NCBI GenBank assembly: GCA_012735135.1 | Contig: JAAYHY010000134.1 | Span: forward strand, 1 to 32,081 | Direction: 5' to 3' | DNA: 32,081 nt | DNA from: Bacillota bacterium | GTDB taxonomy: Bacteria > Bacillota > UBA4882 > UBA10575 | Shown here: positions 23,969-32,020 of the stretch, piece after piece | How positions within the stretch are numbered: position 1 is the stretch's first letter | Layout of the letters: each line of letters begins with the position of its first letter | Notes under the pieces: model-generated | The model's input: only the letters and a program-made list of their open reading frames with translations | Told to the model about the DNA's origin: nothing | The model's database searches: none | Program-made: the position numbers and the translations under genes

Positions 23969-25180
23969 TTGCGCCAATTGCGCCAGTTACAGCAGGAAAT
24001 TATCGCCGCGAATCACCGGCGGGAAGAAATTTTACTTGCACCTTATGCCTGTGCAAGCAAAGAAGGGTTCCGCTTTGCGCCGGAAGCGGAGAAGGTTCCC
24101 GACACGGAAAATATCCGGCCGACCTTTTTTCATGATACCGATAAAATAATCCATTCGATGGCCTATACCCGCTATATTGATAAAACCCAGGTTTTTGCGT
24201 TATTTCAAAATGATCACATTACCCACCGGGTCTTACATGTTCAGTTTGTTTCAAAGATTGCCCGGGTGATCGGCCGTTGTCTACGCTTGAATGAGGATCT
24301 GATTGAGGCGATTGCCCTCGGTCATGATCTGGGGCATACCCCCTACGGCCATGACGGCGAGCGCTTTCTCAACCAACTCTGCGTCGAAGCCGGCATCGGT
24401 TACTTCTGCCACAACGCCCAGAGTGTACGCTTTCTGATGGAGATTGAACAGGGCGGACGGGGCCTCAATTTAACCCTCCAGGTTTTGGACGGGATTTTAG
24501 CCCATAACGGTGAGATTCTTAACGCCCGGTTGGTTCCGGATACCGGGAAAACACCCGCACAGTTTCTCAACGAGTATGAATCCTGTTTCAAAGTGAAGGA
24601 CTACCCAAAGAAAATTTACCCGATGACCCTGGAGGGTTGTGTCGTCCGCATCACCGATATTATCGCCTATATCGGCCGGGATATCGAAGATGCCATCACG
24701 GTGGGTTTAATCAAACGTTCCGACTTGCCGCCAAGTATTACCCGGGTGCTTGGGGATACCAACGACCGGATCATCAATACCTTGGCCTTGGATGTGATTG
24801 AGCATAGTTACGGAGAGCGTTACATCGGGTTCAGTCGGGAGATCTATAAGGCCTTACAGGATTTAAGAGCCTTCAATTTTGAATATATCTACCATAACCC
24901 AGTGGCCAAAAGAGAAAACCGGAAGATTGAAGGGTTATTCCGCTCCCTTTTTCACCGTTATGTCCAGGATATCAAAGATCATAATCATTCTTCGCCGATC
25001 TTCCGGTACTATCTTAAAAATATGAACGAACGTTACCGGACACAGACGGCGCCGGCCCGGATGGCGGCGGATTTTATCTCCGCGATGACGGACGAGTTTT
25101 TTAACCGCCAGTATAAAGAGTTGTTTTTCCCAAAGCGTTTCGGTTTAAAAATCGATGAGCAACGGGAGGAAGATCCTTGA
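23969..25180 (+). CDS. dGTPase-like HD-domain phosphohydrolase
   Basis: Enzymes of this family split dNTPs, notably dGTP, to nucleoside and triphosphate. The 403-residue protein has an HD domain: HSMAYTRYIDKTQVF at about 62, ITHRVLHVQ with H86, and GHDLGHTPYGHDGE with H119-D120. The central DII-YIGRDIEDA segment supplies the last metal aspartate. TTG at 23969 follows GGGGGGTGG. Substrate preference cannot be read from sequence. A role in nucleotide-pool control fits a position before the DNA-repair gene dinB, but dinB has its own regulated promoter. Confidence 0.88.
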   Translation: MRQLRQLQQEIIAANHRREEILLAPYACASKEGFRFAPEAEKVPDTENIRPTFFHDTDKIIHSMAYTRYIDKTQVFALFQNDHITHRVLHVQFVSKIARVIGRCLRLNEDLIEAIALGHDLGHTPYGHDGERFLNQLCVEAGIGYFCHNAQSVRFLMEIEQGGRGLNLTLQVLDGILAHNGEILNARLVPDTGKTPAQFLNEYESCFKVKDYPKKIYPMTLEGCVVRITDIIAYIGRDIEDAITVGLIKRSDLPPSITRVLGDTNDRIINTLALDVIEHSYGERYIGFSREIYKALQDLRAFNFEYIYHNPVAKRENRKIEGLFRSLFHRYVQDIKDHNHSSPIFRYYLKNMNERYRTQTAPARMAADFISAMTDEFFNRQYKELFFPKRFGLKIDEQREEDP

Positions 25181-25206
25181 CGAACATATGTTTGTCATGA
25201 GAAAAT
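25177..25206 (+). promoter_or_regulatory. LexA/DinR box overlapping the dinB promoter
   Basis: CGAACATATGTTTG (25181-25194) closely matches the Gram-positive SOS box CGAAC-N4-GTTCG and is the core of an 18-bp palindrome with one mismatch (25179-25196). It overlaps a TTGACG -35 box (25177-25182); GAAAAT (25201-25206), 18 bases on, is a possible -10. LexA binding here would block dinB until DNA damage. Confidence 0.85.
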
Positions 25207-25250
25207 AAAGAGGGAAATCATTAAACCGTTACCGGACAGGGGTGACGGGG

Positions 25251-26408
25251 ATGCGCAAGATTATCCATCTGGATATGGATGCCTTTTTTGCCGCCATTGA
25301 ACAACTGGACCACCCGGAGTACCGGGGAAAGCCGGTGATTGTCGGCGGACCGCCCCACGCCCGGGGTGTTGTTTCCACCTGTTCTTATGAAGCCCGGAAG
25401 TATGGTATCCGCTCGGCCATGTCTTTACGGGAAGCGGGGCGCCGTTGTCCCCACGGCATTTTTGTCCCCGGCCGGATGAAAAGGTACCACGAAGTATCTT
25501 TGGCGATCAGGAAAATCCTTTTTGAATACACTCCTTTGGTCGAGCCTCTTTCCTGTGATGAAGCCTTTCTGGATGTGACCGGTTCGGAAAAGTTGTTTGG
25601 CCCGGCCGAACAGATTGCCCGGGAGATTGTGGACCGGATTGCTTCCGAATTACAGCTTTCCGCTTCCGTGGGCGTTGCTCCCAATAAATTTCTGGCGAAA
25701 ATTGGATCCGATCTCAAAAAGCCAAAGGGGTTTGTCGTCATCCGGGAAGAGGAGGTCCTTTCTTTTCTGGCGCCCTTACCCATTAGCCGGTTGTGGGGAG
25801 TGGGACCGAAAACTACGGCCCAATTGGAAAAAATGGGGCTCAGAACCATCGGGGATCTCCAGCAATTATCCCTCGCTTTTCTCCGCGCCAACCTGGGTGA
25901 CCTTGGGATTGCGCTTTACCGCTTAGCCCGGGGGATTGATGACCGGCCTGTGGAACCTCTGGAGACGGTTAAAAGTATCGGTCATGAAACCACCTTCCAA
26001 GTAGATACCGATGACCGGGAGTTTTTAACAGAAACCCTCTGGCGCCTTTGTGAGCAAGTAGCCCGGCGTTTACGCCGTAAAGAACTGGTTGGTAAGGTGA
26101 TCACCGTCAAAATCAGAGACCATGGTTTTAAGACCATCACCCGCCGCGCCACCCTGTACCAACCGACCGATTTTGAGGAAGTAATCTTCCAAACTGCCTG
26201 CCGGTTGGCGGAAGACAACGATTGGGGCAGGAAACCCCTTCGCCTCATTGGCGTGAGCGTTTCCGGTTTGGAAAGGCGGGACAGTGTCCAGGAGCCGCTT
26301 TTTGCGGCCCCGGTGGAACAAGACCTCCGCCGTTTACATCAAACCATGGACCGGATTAAAGACCGGTTTGGCGAAAACGCTATCACCCGGGCCCGTTTTC
26401 TGAAATAA
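25251..26408 (+). CDS. dinB: DNA polymerase IV (DinB)
   Basis: DinB is the error-prone Y-family polymerase that copies past lesions. The 385-residue protein has HLDMDAFFAAIE with metal aspartates at about 8-10, SYEARKYGIRSAMS, the catalytic SCDEAFLDVT, the helix-hairpin-helix LWGVGPKT and the little-finger domain. QEPLF near the C-terminus fits a beta-clamp-binding motif. ATG at 25251 follows the G-rich GGGGTGACGGGG; a GTG three codons earlier is possible. The LexA box upstream makes it SOS-controlled. Confidence 0.95.
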   Translation: MRKIIHLDMDAFFAAIEQLDHPEYRGKPVIVGGPPHARGVVSTCSYEARKYGIRSAMSLREAGRRCPHGIFVPGRMKRYHEVSLAIRKILFEYTPLVEPLSCDEAFLDVTGSEKLFGPAEQIAREIVDRIASELQLSASVGVAPNKFLAKIGSDLKKPKGFVVIREEEVLSFLAPLPISRLWGVGPKTTAQLEKMGLRTIGDLQQLSLAFLRANLGDLGIALYRLARGIDDRPVEPLETVKSIGHETTFQVDTDDREFLTETLWRLCEQVARRLRRKELVGKVITVKIRDHGFKTITRRATLYQPTDFEEVIFQTACRLAEDNDWGRKPLRLIGVSVSGLERRDSVQEPLFAAPVEQDLRRLHQTMDRIKDRFGENAITRARFLK

Positions 26409-26496
26409 CCACCCCTTGTTCTTCAGTGCGGCCAAGAATAATCACCGCTCTCTTGGAGAGGATAAGTAGTTAGGATAGAATCCAACTAGGGGAGAG

Positions 26497-27597
26497 GTGG
26501 CCGGACTGAAACGGGCAATCCTGGTTATTATCTTCTGTTTCTCCGTATTGAATAGCGGGGTGGCGGCCGGTTCCGAAAGGGAGTGGTCAATCCGGATAAA
26601 CATCCCCGCTTGTACCTTGGAATTACTACGCCATGGTGAAGTGTGGCGCCGTTTTCCGGTGGCTGTTGGGAGGAAGGTGACCCCGACCCCGGTCGGGAGT
26701 TTTACCATTAAGAATATTATTAAGAATCCCACCTGGTACCCGGTGGGAAGAGACCCCGTTCCGCCGGGGGTTGACAACCCGCTGGGCGGTTACTGGCTGG
26801 GGTTGAGCATAAGCGGTTATGGTATTCATGGGAATAACAAACCTACCTCCATCGGGCACCCCGAATCCAATGGTTGTATCCGTATGCACAACCAGGATGT
26901 GGAACTTCTGGTCCGACTGGTTCAAGTGGGTACACCGGTGGAAATCCTCTACCGGACCGTGGAAGTAGAAGCGGTCAAGGATAAAATCTGGCTAACTCTC
27001 TATCCCGATCTTTACCAACGGGAATCCGGCGTGCAGGAAGAAGTGAGGAGTGCCCTTCAGGTAAAGACCTTACCCTACCCGGTCCATTGGGGAGCCCTTT
27101 GGCAGTTGCTTGACGGGGAACGCCCTTTAATCATCGAGATTCCCCGGGAACTTCCTTTAATCTTGGACGGGGAGGAATATCCGGAGTCCGCCTTTTTCTG
27201 GGGGGAACGGGTCTTTTTACCGGTTGCTTTAGCCGGATTGTGGGGGGAGGAAAGGGACCAACCCTTCATTGAATTATTGGAGTTTATGCGGTCCTATGCC
27301 GGACAGGTTTATGGCTTCTTTGACCAACAAGCGAAAACCATCAACCTGCATACCTTACGGATTTACTGTAACGGCCGGCTTTTTCCGCTCAGGGGCTGGT
27401 TTCAGGAGGAGCCTTGTCTCCCGCGGGAGTTGGTAGAGTTTATTTGGCAGGAAGCGGGCCCGCCGGTCCGGGACCTGCTGCCACCGGTGGCGGAAGGAGA
27501 GGAGCGTTGGGTTCCTTTATCAGTGCTGTCCGAGGGTTGGCCCCATCTTGAGTTGGACTGGGATGAAAAGGAGTGGGTGCTCCGGATTGGGATTTAA
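26497..27597 (+). CDS. L,D-transpeptidase (YkuD domain) with extra C-terminal domain
   Basis: L,D-transpeptidases make 3-3 cross-links or attach proteins to peptidoglycan. The 366-residue protein has a signal peptide (about 1-25) and a YkuD domain with the motif HG (H111) ... SIGHPESNGCIRM, catalytic C127. The C-terminal 200 residues include two segments (LDGEEYPESAFFWGERVFLPV and IYCNGRLFPLRGW in outline) resembling the copper-amine-oxidase N-terminal-like fold often found on clostridial wall proteins. The GTG start is directly next to GGGGAGAG, which is close; a CTG four codons on would be better spaced. An exported wall enzyme is likely. Confidence 0.87.
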   Translation: MAGLKRAILVIIFCFSVLNSGVAAGSEREWSIRINIPACTLELLRHGEVWRRFPVAVGRKVTPTPVGSFTIKNIIKNPTWYPVGRDPVPPGVDNPLGGYWLGLSISGYGIHGNNKPTSIGHPESNGCIRMHNQDVELLVRLVQVGTPVEILYRTVEVEAVKDKIWLTLYPDLYQRESGVQEEVRSALQVKTLPYPVHWGALWQLLDGERPLIIEIPRELPLILDGEEYPESAFFWGERVFLPVALAGLWGEERDQPFIELLEFMRSYAGQVYGFFDQQAKTINLHTLRIYCNGRLFPLRGWFQEEPCLPRELVEFIWQEAGPPVRDLLPPVAEGEERWVPLSVLSEGWPHLELDWDEKEWVLRIGI

Positions 27598-27695
27598 AAA
27601 TACTCTCGTTGCTTGATCTTGGTCACGGGTAGCGCGTAGAAATGATCGGCTTTGCTTGACTTCCACCGCCGGAACCGAATGGTGTTCTCCGGCAA
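27594..27695 (-). CDS. Possible 33-residue ORF overlapping a repeat-like region
   Basis: A TTG-started ORF of 33 codons reads MPENTIRFRRWKSSK and ends KIKQREYF; its frame is open upstream to about 27735. There is no clear ribosome site, and part of it coincides with a diverged match to intergenic elements A and B. It is given at low confidence because the open frame may be a by-product of that element. Confidence 0.15.
   Translation of the reverse strand: MPENTIRFRRWKSSKADHFYALPVTKIKQREYF
27618..27669. repeat. Possible diverged third copy of the intergenic element
   Basis: CTTGGTC, GGCTTTGCTTGA and CCACCGCC recall CTTGGTC, GCTTCGTTGA and ACCGC of copy B and GGCTTCGGTTGA, CCACCGCC of copy A, but spacing differs by up to 11 bases. 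A nearby inverted repeat GCCGGA (27668-27673) / TCCGGC (27688-27693) lies next to it. Confidence 0.3.
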
Positions 27696-27703
27696 CAGCG
27701 AAA

Positions 27704-27731
27704 GAACCGCCCTTTGTTCAAGGGGCGGTTC
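27704..27731 (-). other. Stable hairpin downstream of the SLH gene
   Basis: GAACCGCCC and GGGCGGTTC form a 9-bp stem about 50 bases behind the SLH-gene stop. The T run on either strand is weak (TTCTTT), so it is a poor terminator but could stabilise mRNA ends. Confidence 0.5.
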
Positions 27732-27783
27732 CTATAATGGTGTAAATGGCCGTTATTTACCGCTGAATACTCGGTTTTTTACC

Positions 27784-28980
27784 TTAGCTCAGAATTTTGC
27801 TTAAGGCCATGGCGGTCAGTTCAATCCGGGCATATTCTTTAATCATCTCCCAATCCCGGGCTAATATGGCTCCGCTTAAATCTTTGGTGATCCCCAGATA
27901 AGCGGAGAGGGCGCCGGCCAAGCGGTCCCGGCTGACGGTATCAAGATAAGCCCAGTCTTGAACGAGAATGGATTCGGCTTCTTCCGGCGTTAGCCCGAGG
28001 TTGAGCAATTGATTGTATAATTCGCCGTTAATTCCTTCCTTAACTTCATCCCAATTTCCCGCCAAAATTGCGGCGATCTGTTCAGGCGTCAGCTTTCCTT
28101 TCACCATGGCGCTTAACCGGCTGAGCAGGTCCTTTTGGTTTACTTCCCCGAAGGCCTTGACCACCGCCGGCTCTCCGTTACGGTTATAAACGATGGTAAT
28201 CTGGTCGTCTTTCATCAGCGCTTCGGGCGTGGTGGTGATGTTATTCCGAAAGACCACCGCTTCCGGGGGAACAACGGCGATCTGGATCTCGCCATCCCCT
28301 TCCGGCTGGATGGTGAGAAGACTGGTTCCGGCCTCCGGTTGGTCCAAAACTTGGCCGCGGACCGTTTTCAGGTTGCGTAATTGTTGAAGCATCCAGGCGG
28401 TATCGGCCCGGCTCGCTAACCGGGAAGGACCAAAATCGGGAGCATAATACCGGGGCAGCAGTCCTAATTTGGCGGCCAGTTCAATCTGGTAAAAAGCCCA
28501 GTGCTCTTCGGCCAGATCGGGATAGGTGGGTGCGAAATCGATAGTGTACTGCTCTTCTTCTGTACCTACTTTCAAGAGGCGGGTGAGCATCGCCACCATC
28601 TCCGCTCTGGTGATTGGCGCTTCCGGTTTGAATTTACCGTCAGGATAACCGGTAATAATTTCGGCTTTAGCTAAAGCGGCGATATACTCCTCCGCCCAGT
28701 GCTCTTCCGTATCGGAAAATTGAACTTTCCGGCCGGAAGGGTTAAACCCATAGGCGACAGCCAAAATTTTAGCCAGTTCAGCTCTGGTGATACTTTGGTC
28801 AGGCCGGAAGGAACCATCGGGATACCCGTTTAAAATTCCTTCCGCCATCAAGTTCTTTATACTATCTTCCGCCCAGTGGCCGTCGATATCGGCCGGCATG
28901 GCTTGGGCCAGCGGAGTAAGAAAGAAAAAGAGGAAAAGCAAAAGGGGATAAAGGATGTAACGGTAATTTAAAGAAAGCAT
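27784..28980 (-). CDS. SLH-domain cell-surface protein
   Basis: The 398-residue protein has a signal peptide (about 1-28) and three S-layer homology domains at about 30-75 (DIDGHWAEDSI, GYPDGSFRPDQSITRAELA), 88-135 (HWAEEYIAALAKAEIITGYPDGKFKP) and 150-195 (more diverged, EEHWAFYQIELAAKLG). SLH domains bind wall polymers and hold proteins on the cell surface. The remaining 200 residues have a beta-rich part and helical segments with repeated LTPEQIAAIL / LTPEEAESIL motifs and conserved W-D pairs, which I do not recognise. AAGGAG precedes the ATG. Its partner is not evident. Confidence 0.9.
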   Translation of the reverse strand: MLSLNYRYILYPLLLFLFFFLTPLAQAMPADIDGHWAEDSIKNLMAEGILNGYPDGSFRPDQSITRAELAKILAVAYGFNPSGRKVQFSDTEEHWAEEYIAALAKAEIITGYPDGKFKPEAPITRAEMVAMLTRLLKVGTEEEQYTIDFAPTYPDLAEEHWAFYQIELAAKLGLLPRYYAPDFGPSRLASRADTAWMLQQLRNLKTVRGQVLDQPEAGTSLLTIQPEGDGEIQIAVVPPEAVVFRNNITTTPEALMKDDQITIVYNRNGEPAVVKAFGEVNQKDLLSRLSAMVKGKLTPEQIAAILAGNWDEVKEGINGELYNQLLNLGLTPEEAESILVQDWAYLDTVSRDRLAGALSAYLGITKDLSGAILARDWEMIKEYARIELTAMALSKILS

Positions 28981-29142
28981 TGGTGTTCACTCCTTGGTTG
29001 GTCTTCAGGCGTCACACCCTCTGAATTCGTGAAGGATAATGGGTTTCCTTTATGTAAATCCTGGCCCAACTGGCAGGAGAAAAACGGAGAGGATTTTCCG
29101 ACCAGAGATGGAATTATTGAAGAAGAAAAGGAGCGGAAACCT

Positions 29143-30357
29143 TTGCCCGAAATTTTGACTGTTACCCAGGTTACCTTATACCTAAAACAATTGATCGAAA
29201 CGGACATCCTCCTGCAGAGGGTTTGGGTGCGCGGTGAGATCTCCAATTTTACCCTTCATTCTTCAGGACACATGTATTTCACCCTTAAAGACCAGGCTTC
29301 CCGCCTCCGGGCGGTCATGTTTAAAAGGGAAAATCAGTGGCTGAAGTTCCAGCCCTATGACGGGTTAGAGGTGGTGGCCGCCGGCCGGATCGCGGTCTAC
29401 CAAAAGAACGGCGAATATCAACTTTACGTGGAATTGATGGAAGCGGCCGGTCTTGGTTCCCTCTACCTGGCCTTCGAGCAACTGAAGAGCCGTTTGGCCC
29501 AGGAAGGTCTTTTTGCGCCGGAACGCAAAAAACCCATTCCTCTTTTACCGCGAAAGATCGGGGTGATCACCTCCCCGACCGGCGCGGCGGTCCGTGATAT
29601 CATCCGGATTCTCCACCGGCGTCACCCGCGGGTGGATATTCTGGTCATTCCCGCGCAGGTGCAGGGGGATACGGCCCCGGCCAGTTTGGTAAAGGCGCTG
29701 CAAATTGCCGGGGGTTTAAACGATCTTGATTTGGTAATTATTGGCCGTGGTGGCGGTTCGGCCGAGGAGTTATGGGCTTTTAACGATGAAGCGGTGGCCC
29801 GCGCCGTGGCGGCTTGTCCCCATCCGGTTATCTCCGGGGTCGGCCATGAAACGGATTTTACGATTACCGACTTTGTTGCCGATTTAAGAGCCCCGACTCC
29901 CTCCGGCGCTGCCGAGCTGAGCGTACCGGAGATTGCGGAAGTGGCGAACCGGATCAAACTTTATACCGGTAATCTGTGCGCCCTTTTTACCCGCCTATGC
30001 GCCCGGAAACGGGCCCACCTTGAACGGCTGGTTTTCCGTCCTGTTCTGCGCCAACCCGACCGCTTGATTGCCGTCCGCCGGCAACAGGTGGACGAGGGTA
30101 AAGAAGAGTTGATTCGGCGGATGAAAGTAATCTTGGAGGATAAACGGAAATCACTCCGGAAAGAGATGGCCCGGTTGGATGCCCTTAGCCCCCTGGCCGT
30201 GTTGAACAGAGGCTATAGTATCTGTTTCCGGGAAACCGATGGCCAAGTGGTGAAGAGAAGCGGTGAGGTGACCCCGGGGGAAGACATCCGGGTTGTCCTT
30301 GGTAGTGGGCAACTCCGGGCGAAAGTAGAAGCGGTGCAAGAGGATGTGAGTGGATGA
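29143..30357 (+). CDS. xseA: Exodeoxyribonuclease VII large subunit
   Basis: Exonuclease VII digests single-stranded DNA in both directions; XseA is the catalytic subunit. The 404-residue protein has an N-terminal OB fold (VWVRGEISNFTLHSSGHMYFTLKD), the catalytic domain with IGVITSPTGAAVRDI, IIGRGGGSAEELWAFN, SGVGHETDFTI and DLRAPTPSGAAEL, then a helical tail. Length is normal. TTG at 29143 follows AAAGGAG; the frame is open to 29029 but that part shows no family similarity. The stop overlaps the xseB start (ATGA). Confidence 0.96.
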   Translation: MPEILTVTQVTLYLKQLIETDILLQRVWVRGEISNFTLHSSGHMYFTLKDQASRLRAVMFKRENQWLKFQPYDGLEVVAAGRIAVYQKNGEYQLYVELMEAAGLGSLYLAFEQLKSRLAQEGLFAPERKKPIPLLPRKIGVITSPTGAAVRDIIRILHRRHPRVDILVIPAQVQGDTAPASLVKALQIAGGLNDLDLVIIGRGGGSAEELWAFNDEAVARAVAACPHPVISGVGHETDFTITDFVADLRAPTPSGAAELSVPEIAEVANRIKLYTGNLCALFTRLCARKRAHLERLVFRPVLRQPDRLIAVRRQQVDEGKEELIRRMKVILEDKRKSLRKEMARLDALSPLAVLNRGYSICFRETDGQVVKRSGEVTPGEDIRVVLGSGQLRAKVEAVQEDVSG

Positions 30358-30596
30358 ATGAGAAATTGACCGAGAAGACTTTTGAAGAAGCTTTGGCCCG
30401 TTTGGAACAGATCGTCAGCGAATTGGAAAATGGTGAGTTAAATTTAGAGGAAAGTTTAAAACTATTTGAAGAAGGGATTGCCTTAGCCCGTCACTGTAAT
30501 GCCAAACTGGACGAAGCCCAAGGCAAAGTTGAACTGCTGATCGGTGTGGAAAAGGGTGTCGCTGTGACTACCCAGTTTGTACCGGAGGAGGAGTAG
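30354..30596 (+). CDS. xseB: Exodeoxyribonuclease VII small subunit
   Basis: The 80-residue helical protein matches XseB: TFEEALARLEQIVSELENGELNLEESLKLFEEG followed by a second helix. Several copies bind XseA and are needed for activity. Its ATG lies in the xseA stop, so the two are translationally coupled. The terminal GGAGGAGGAG provides the ribosome site for ispA. Confidence 0.96.
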   Translation: MNEKLTEKTFEEALARLEQIVSELENGELNLEESLKLFEEGIALARHCNAKLDEAQGKVELLIGVEKGVAVTTQFVPEEE

Positions 30597-30598
30597 GT

Positions 30599-31480
30599 TT
30601 GTTCCTTCCCGAACTTCAACTTTATAAAGAACGGATTGAGGAGGGGCTTGATTCCTACCTCCCCGGTTCATCCTGTGTTCCGCAGAAATTACATGAAGCA
30701 ATGCGCTACAGTGTTTGCGGCGGAGGGAAACGGCTGCGGGGGATCTTGACCCTTCTTGCTTGTGAAGCGGCGGGGGGATGGTGGCCAAATGCGCTGCCGG
30801 CGGCTTGCGCCATTGAAATGATTCATGCCTATTCTTTGATCCACGACGATCTGCCCTGTATGGATGATGATGATCTTCGCCGCGGTAAGCCCACCAACCA
30901 TCGGGTCTATGGAGAAGCCATCGCTCTCTTGGCCGGGGATGCTTTATTCACCCAAGGAATCAAGACGATGGTAAGCTGTATCCCGTTGGGTTTGGAACGG
31001 GAGTACCACCAAGCTTTGGCAGAACTGGTTGCGGCCAGCAGTTCGCAAGGGATGATTGGTGGACAGGTCCTGGATTTGGCGGCGGAAGGAAAAAGTTTGG
31101 ATCTGAAGGAACTAATGGAGATCCACCGCCGGAAAACTGGTGCTCTGATCCGGGCAGCTTTACGGATGGGCGGGCTGATTGGCCGGGGAGACCCCGAGGT
31201 AATGGAAGCCTTGACCACTTTTGGGGAGGCCTTGGGTTTAGCCTTCCAGATCACCGATGATCTCCTGGATTTGGAAGCGGATCCGGAGGTATTGGGAAAG
31301 AATACCGGCAGTGACCTGAAAAAACAGAAAGCGACTTATCCCCGGCTGGTCGGGGTGGGAGAGGCCCACCGGTTGGCGGAGGAAGAAATTAACCGGGCCT
31401 GCCGGGCGCTGGCTCCTCTGGCAGAGAAAGGCAAACTCCTGGTGGCTTTGGCCGAAGCGGTGCTCACCCGGAACCATTGA
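30599..31480 (+). CDS. ispA: Farnesyl (polyprenyl) diphosphate synthase
   Basis: The enzyme joins isopentenyl diphosphate to allylic diphosphates, supplying precursors for undecaprenyl carriers and quinones. The 293-residue protein has GGGKRLR at about 41-47, the first aspartate-rich motif DDLPCMDDDDLRRG at about 83, GDALFTQG, GGQVLDLAAEG and the second motif DDLLDLEAD near 219. The two residues between the aspartate pairs (LPCM) are typical of bacterial farnesyl synthases. Start TTG follows GGAGGAGGAG. xseA-xseB-ispA is a standard Firmicute gene order, often with dxs next. Confidence 0.94.
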   Translation: MFLPELQLYKERIEEGLDSYLPGSSCVPQKLHEAMRYSVCGGGKRLRGILTLLACEAAGGWWPNALPAACAIEMIHAYSLIHDDLPCMDDDDLRRGKPTNHRVYGEAIALLAGDALFTQGIKTMVSCIPLGLEREYHQALAELVAASSSQGMIGGQVLDLAAEGKSLDLKELMEIHRRKTGALIRAALRMGGLIGRGDPEVMEALTTFGEALGLAFQITDDLLDLEADPEVLGKNTGSDLKKQKATYPRLVGVGEAHRLAEEEINRACRALAPLAEKGKLLVALAEAVLTRNH

Positions 31481-31492
31481 AAATTTGAAGCA

Positions 31493-31520
31493 GGGGAGTC
31501 GCCATACATCGTAGGCATTT
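31493..31520 (+). repeat. Short repeated element, copy 2
   Basis: GGGGAGTCG, eight bases, CGTAGGCATTT, as at 21316-21343. It lies 12 bases behind the ispA stop and 25 before the DUF212 start. In the ispA frame, past the TGA, it reads KFEAGESPYIVGIF then TGA. Confidence 0.6.
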
Positions 31521-31545
31521 TCTGAAGTAGAGAGGGAGAAAAGTC

Positions 31546-31995
31546 GTGAATAACTTCACTTCAAATACGGTTTTTTGGAGTGCTTTTTTTGCTTGGTTGA
31601 CCGCGCAGGTCTTAAAGGGATTATTGAACCTCTATAAATATAAAAAATGGGATTTTCGCCGGTTTGTCGGGGCCGGGGGTATGCCCAGCTCCCATTCGGC
31701 TTTTGTCTCCGCCCTGGCCACCGGGGTCGGTTTGACTGATGGCTGGGCTTCAACCAACTTTGCAATGGCCTTGGTCTTTTCGGCCATTGTGATGTATGAT
31801 GCCGCCGGGGTGCGTCTGGCCGCCAGCAAACAAGCGGCGACCTTAAATAAGATGGTAAAAGAGTTATTTGATGAACGGGAATTTCACCATGAGCGCCTTA
31901 AGGAATTGATCGGCCATACCCCGATTGAAGTAATCGTCGGCGCCTTGTTGGGTATTTTCATCGGTTGGTGGCTGGTGGGCGGAAAAAAAATTTAA
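31546..31995 (+). CDS. DUF212 (divergent PAP2-family) membrane protein
   Basis: The 149-residue protein matches DUF212/YuiD, a divergent branch of the acid phosphatase/PAP2 fold. It has about four membrane segments and the motif GGMPSSHSAFVSALATGVGL, with the S-H pair expected in the phosphatase core, then MYDAAGVR and the C-terminal GHTPIEVIVGALLGI. A lipid-phosphate substrate such as an isoprenoid diphosphate is plausible next to ispA but unproven. Start GTG follows GAGGGAG. The gap from ispA is 65 bases, holding a short repeated element. Confidence 0.88.
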   Translation: MNNFTSNTVFWSAFFAWLTAQVLKGLLNLYKYKKWDFRRFVGAGGMPSSHSAFVSALATGVGLTDGWASTNFAMALVFSAIVMYDAAGVRLAASKQAATLNKMVKELFDEREFHHERLKELIGHTPIEVIVGALLGIFIGWWLVGGKKI

Positions 31996-32020
31996 AAAAA
32001 GGCTGGATATATGTTATAAT
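31991..32020 (+). promoter_or_regulatory. Promoter near the right edge
   Basis: TTTAAA (31991-31996), 18 bases, then TGTTATAAT (extended -10, TATAAT 32015-32020). It would drive a gene to the right of the window; the remaining 61 bases hold no start of a recognised gene. Confidence 0.6.
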
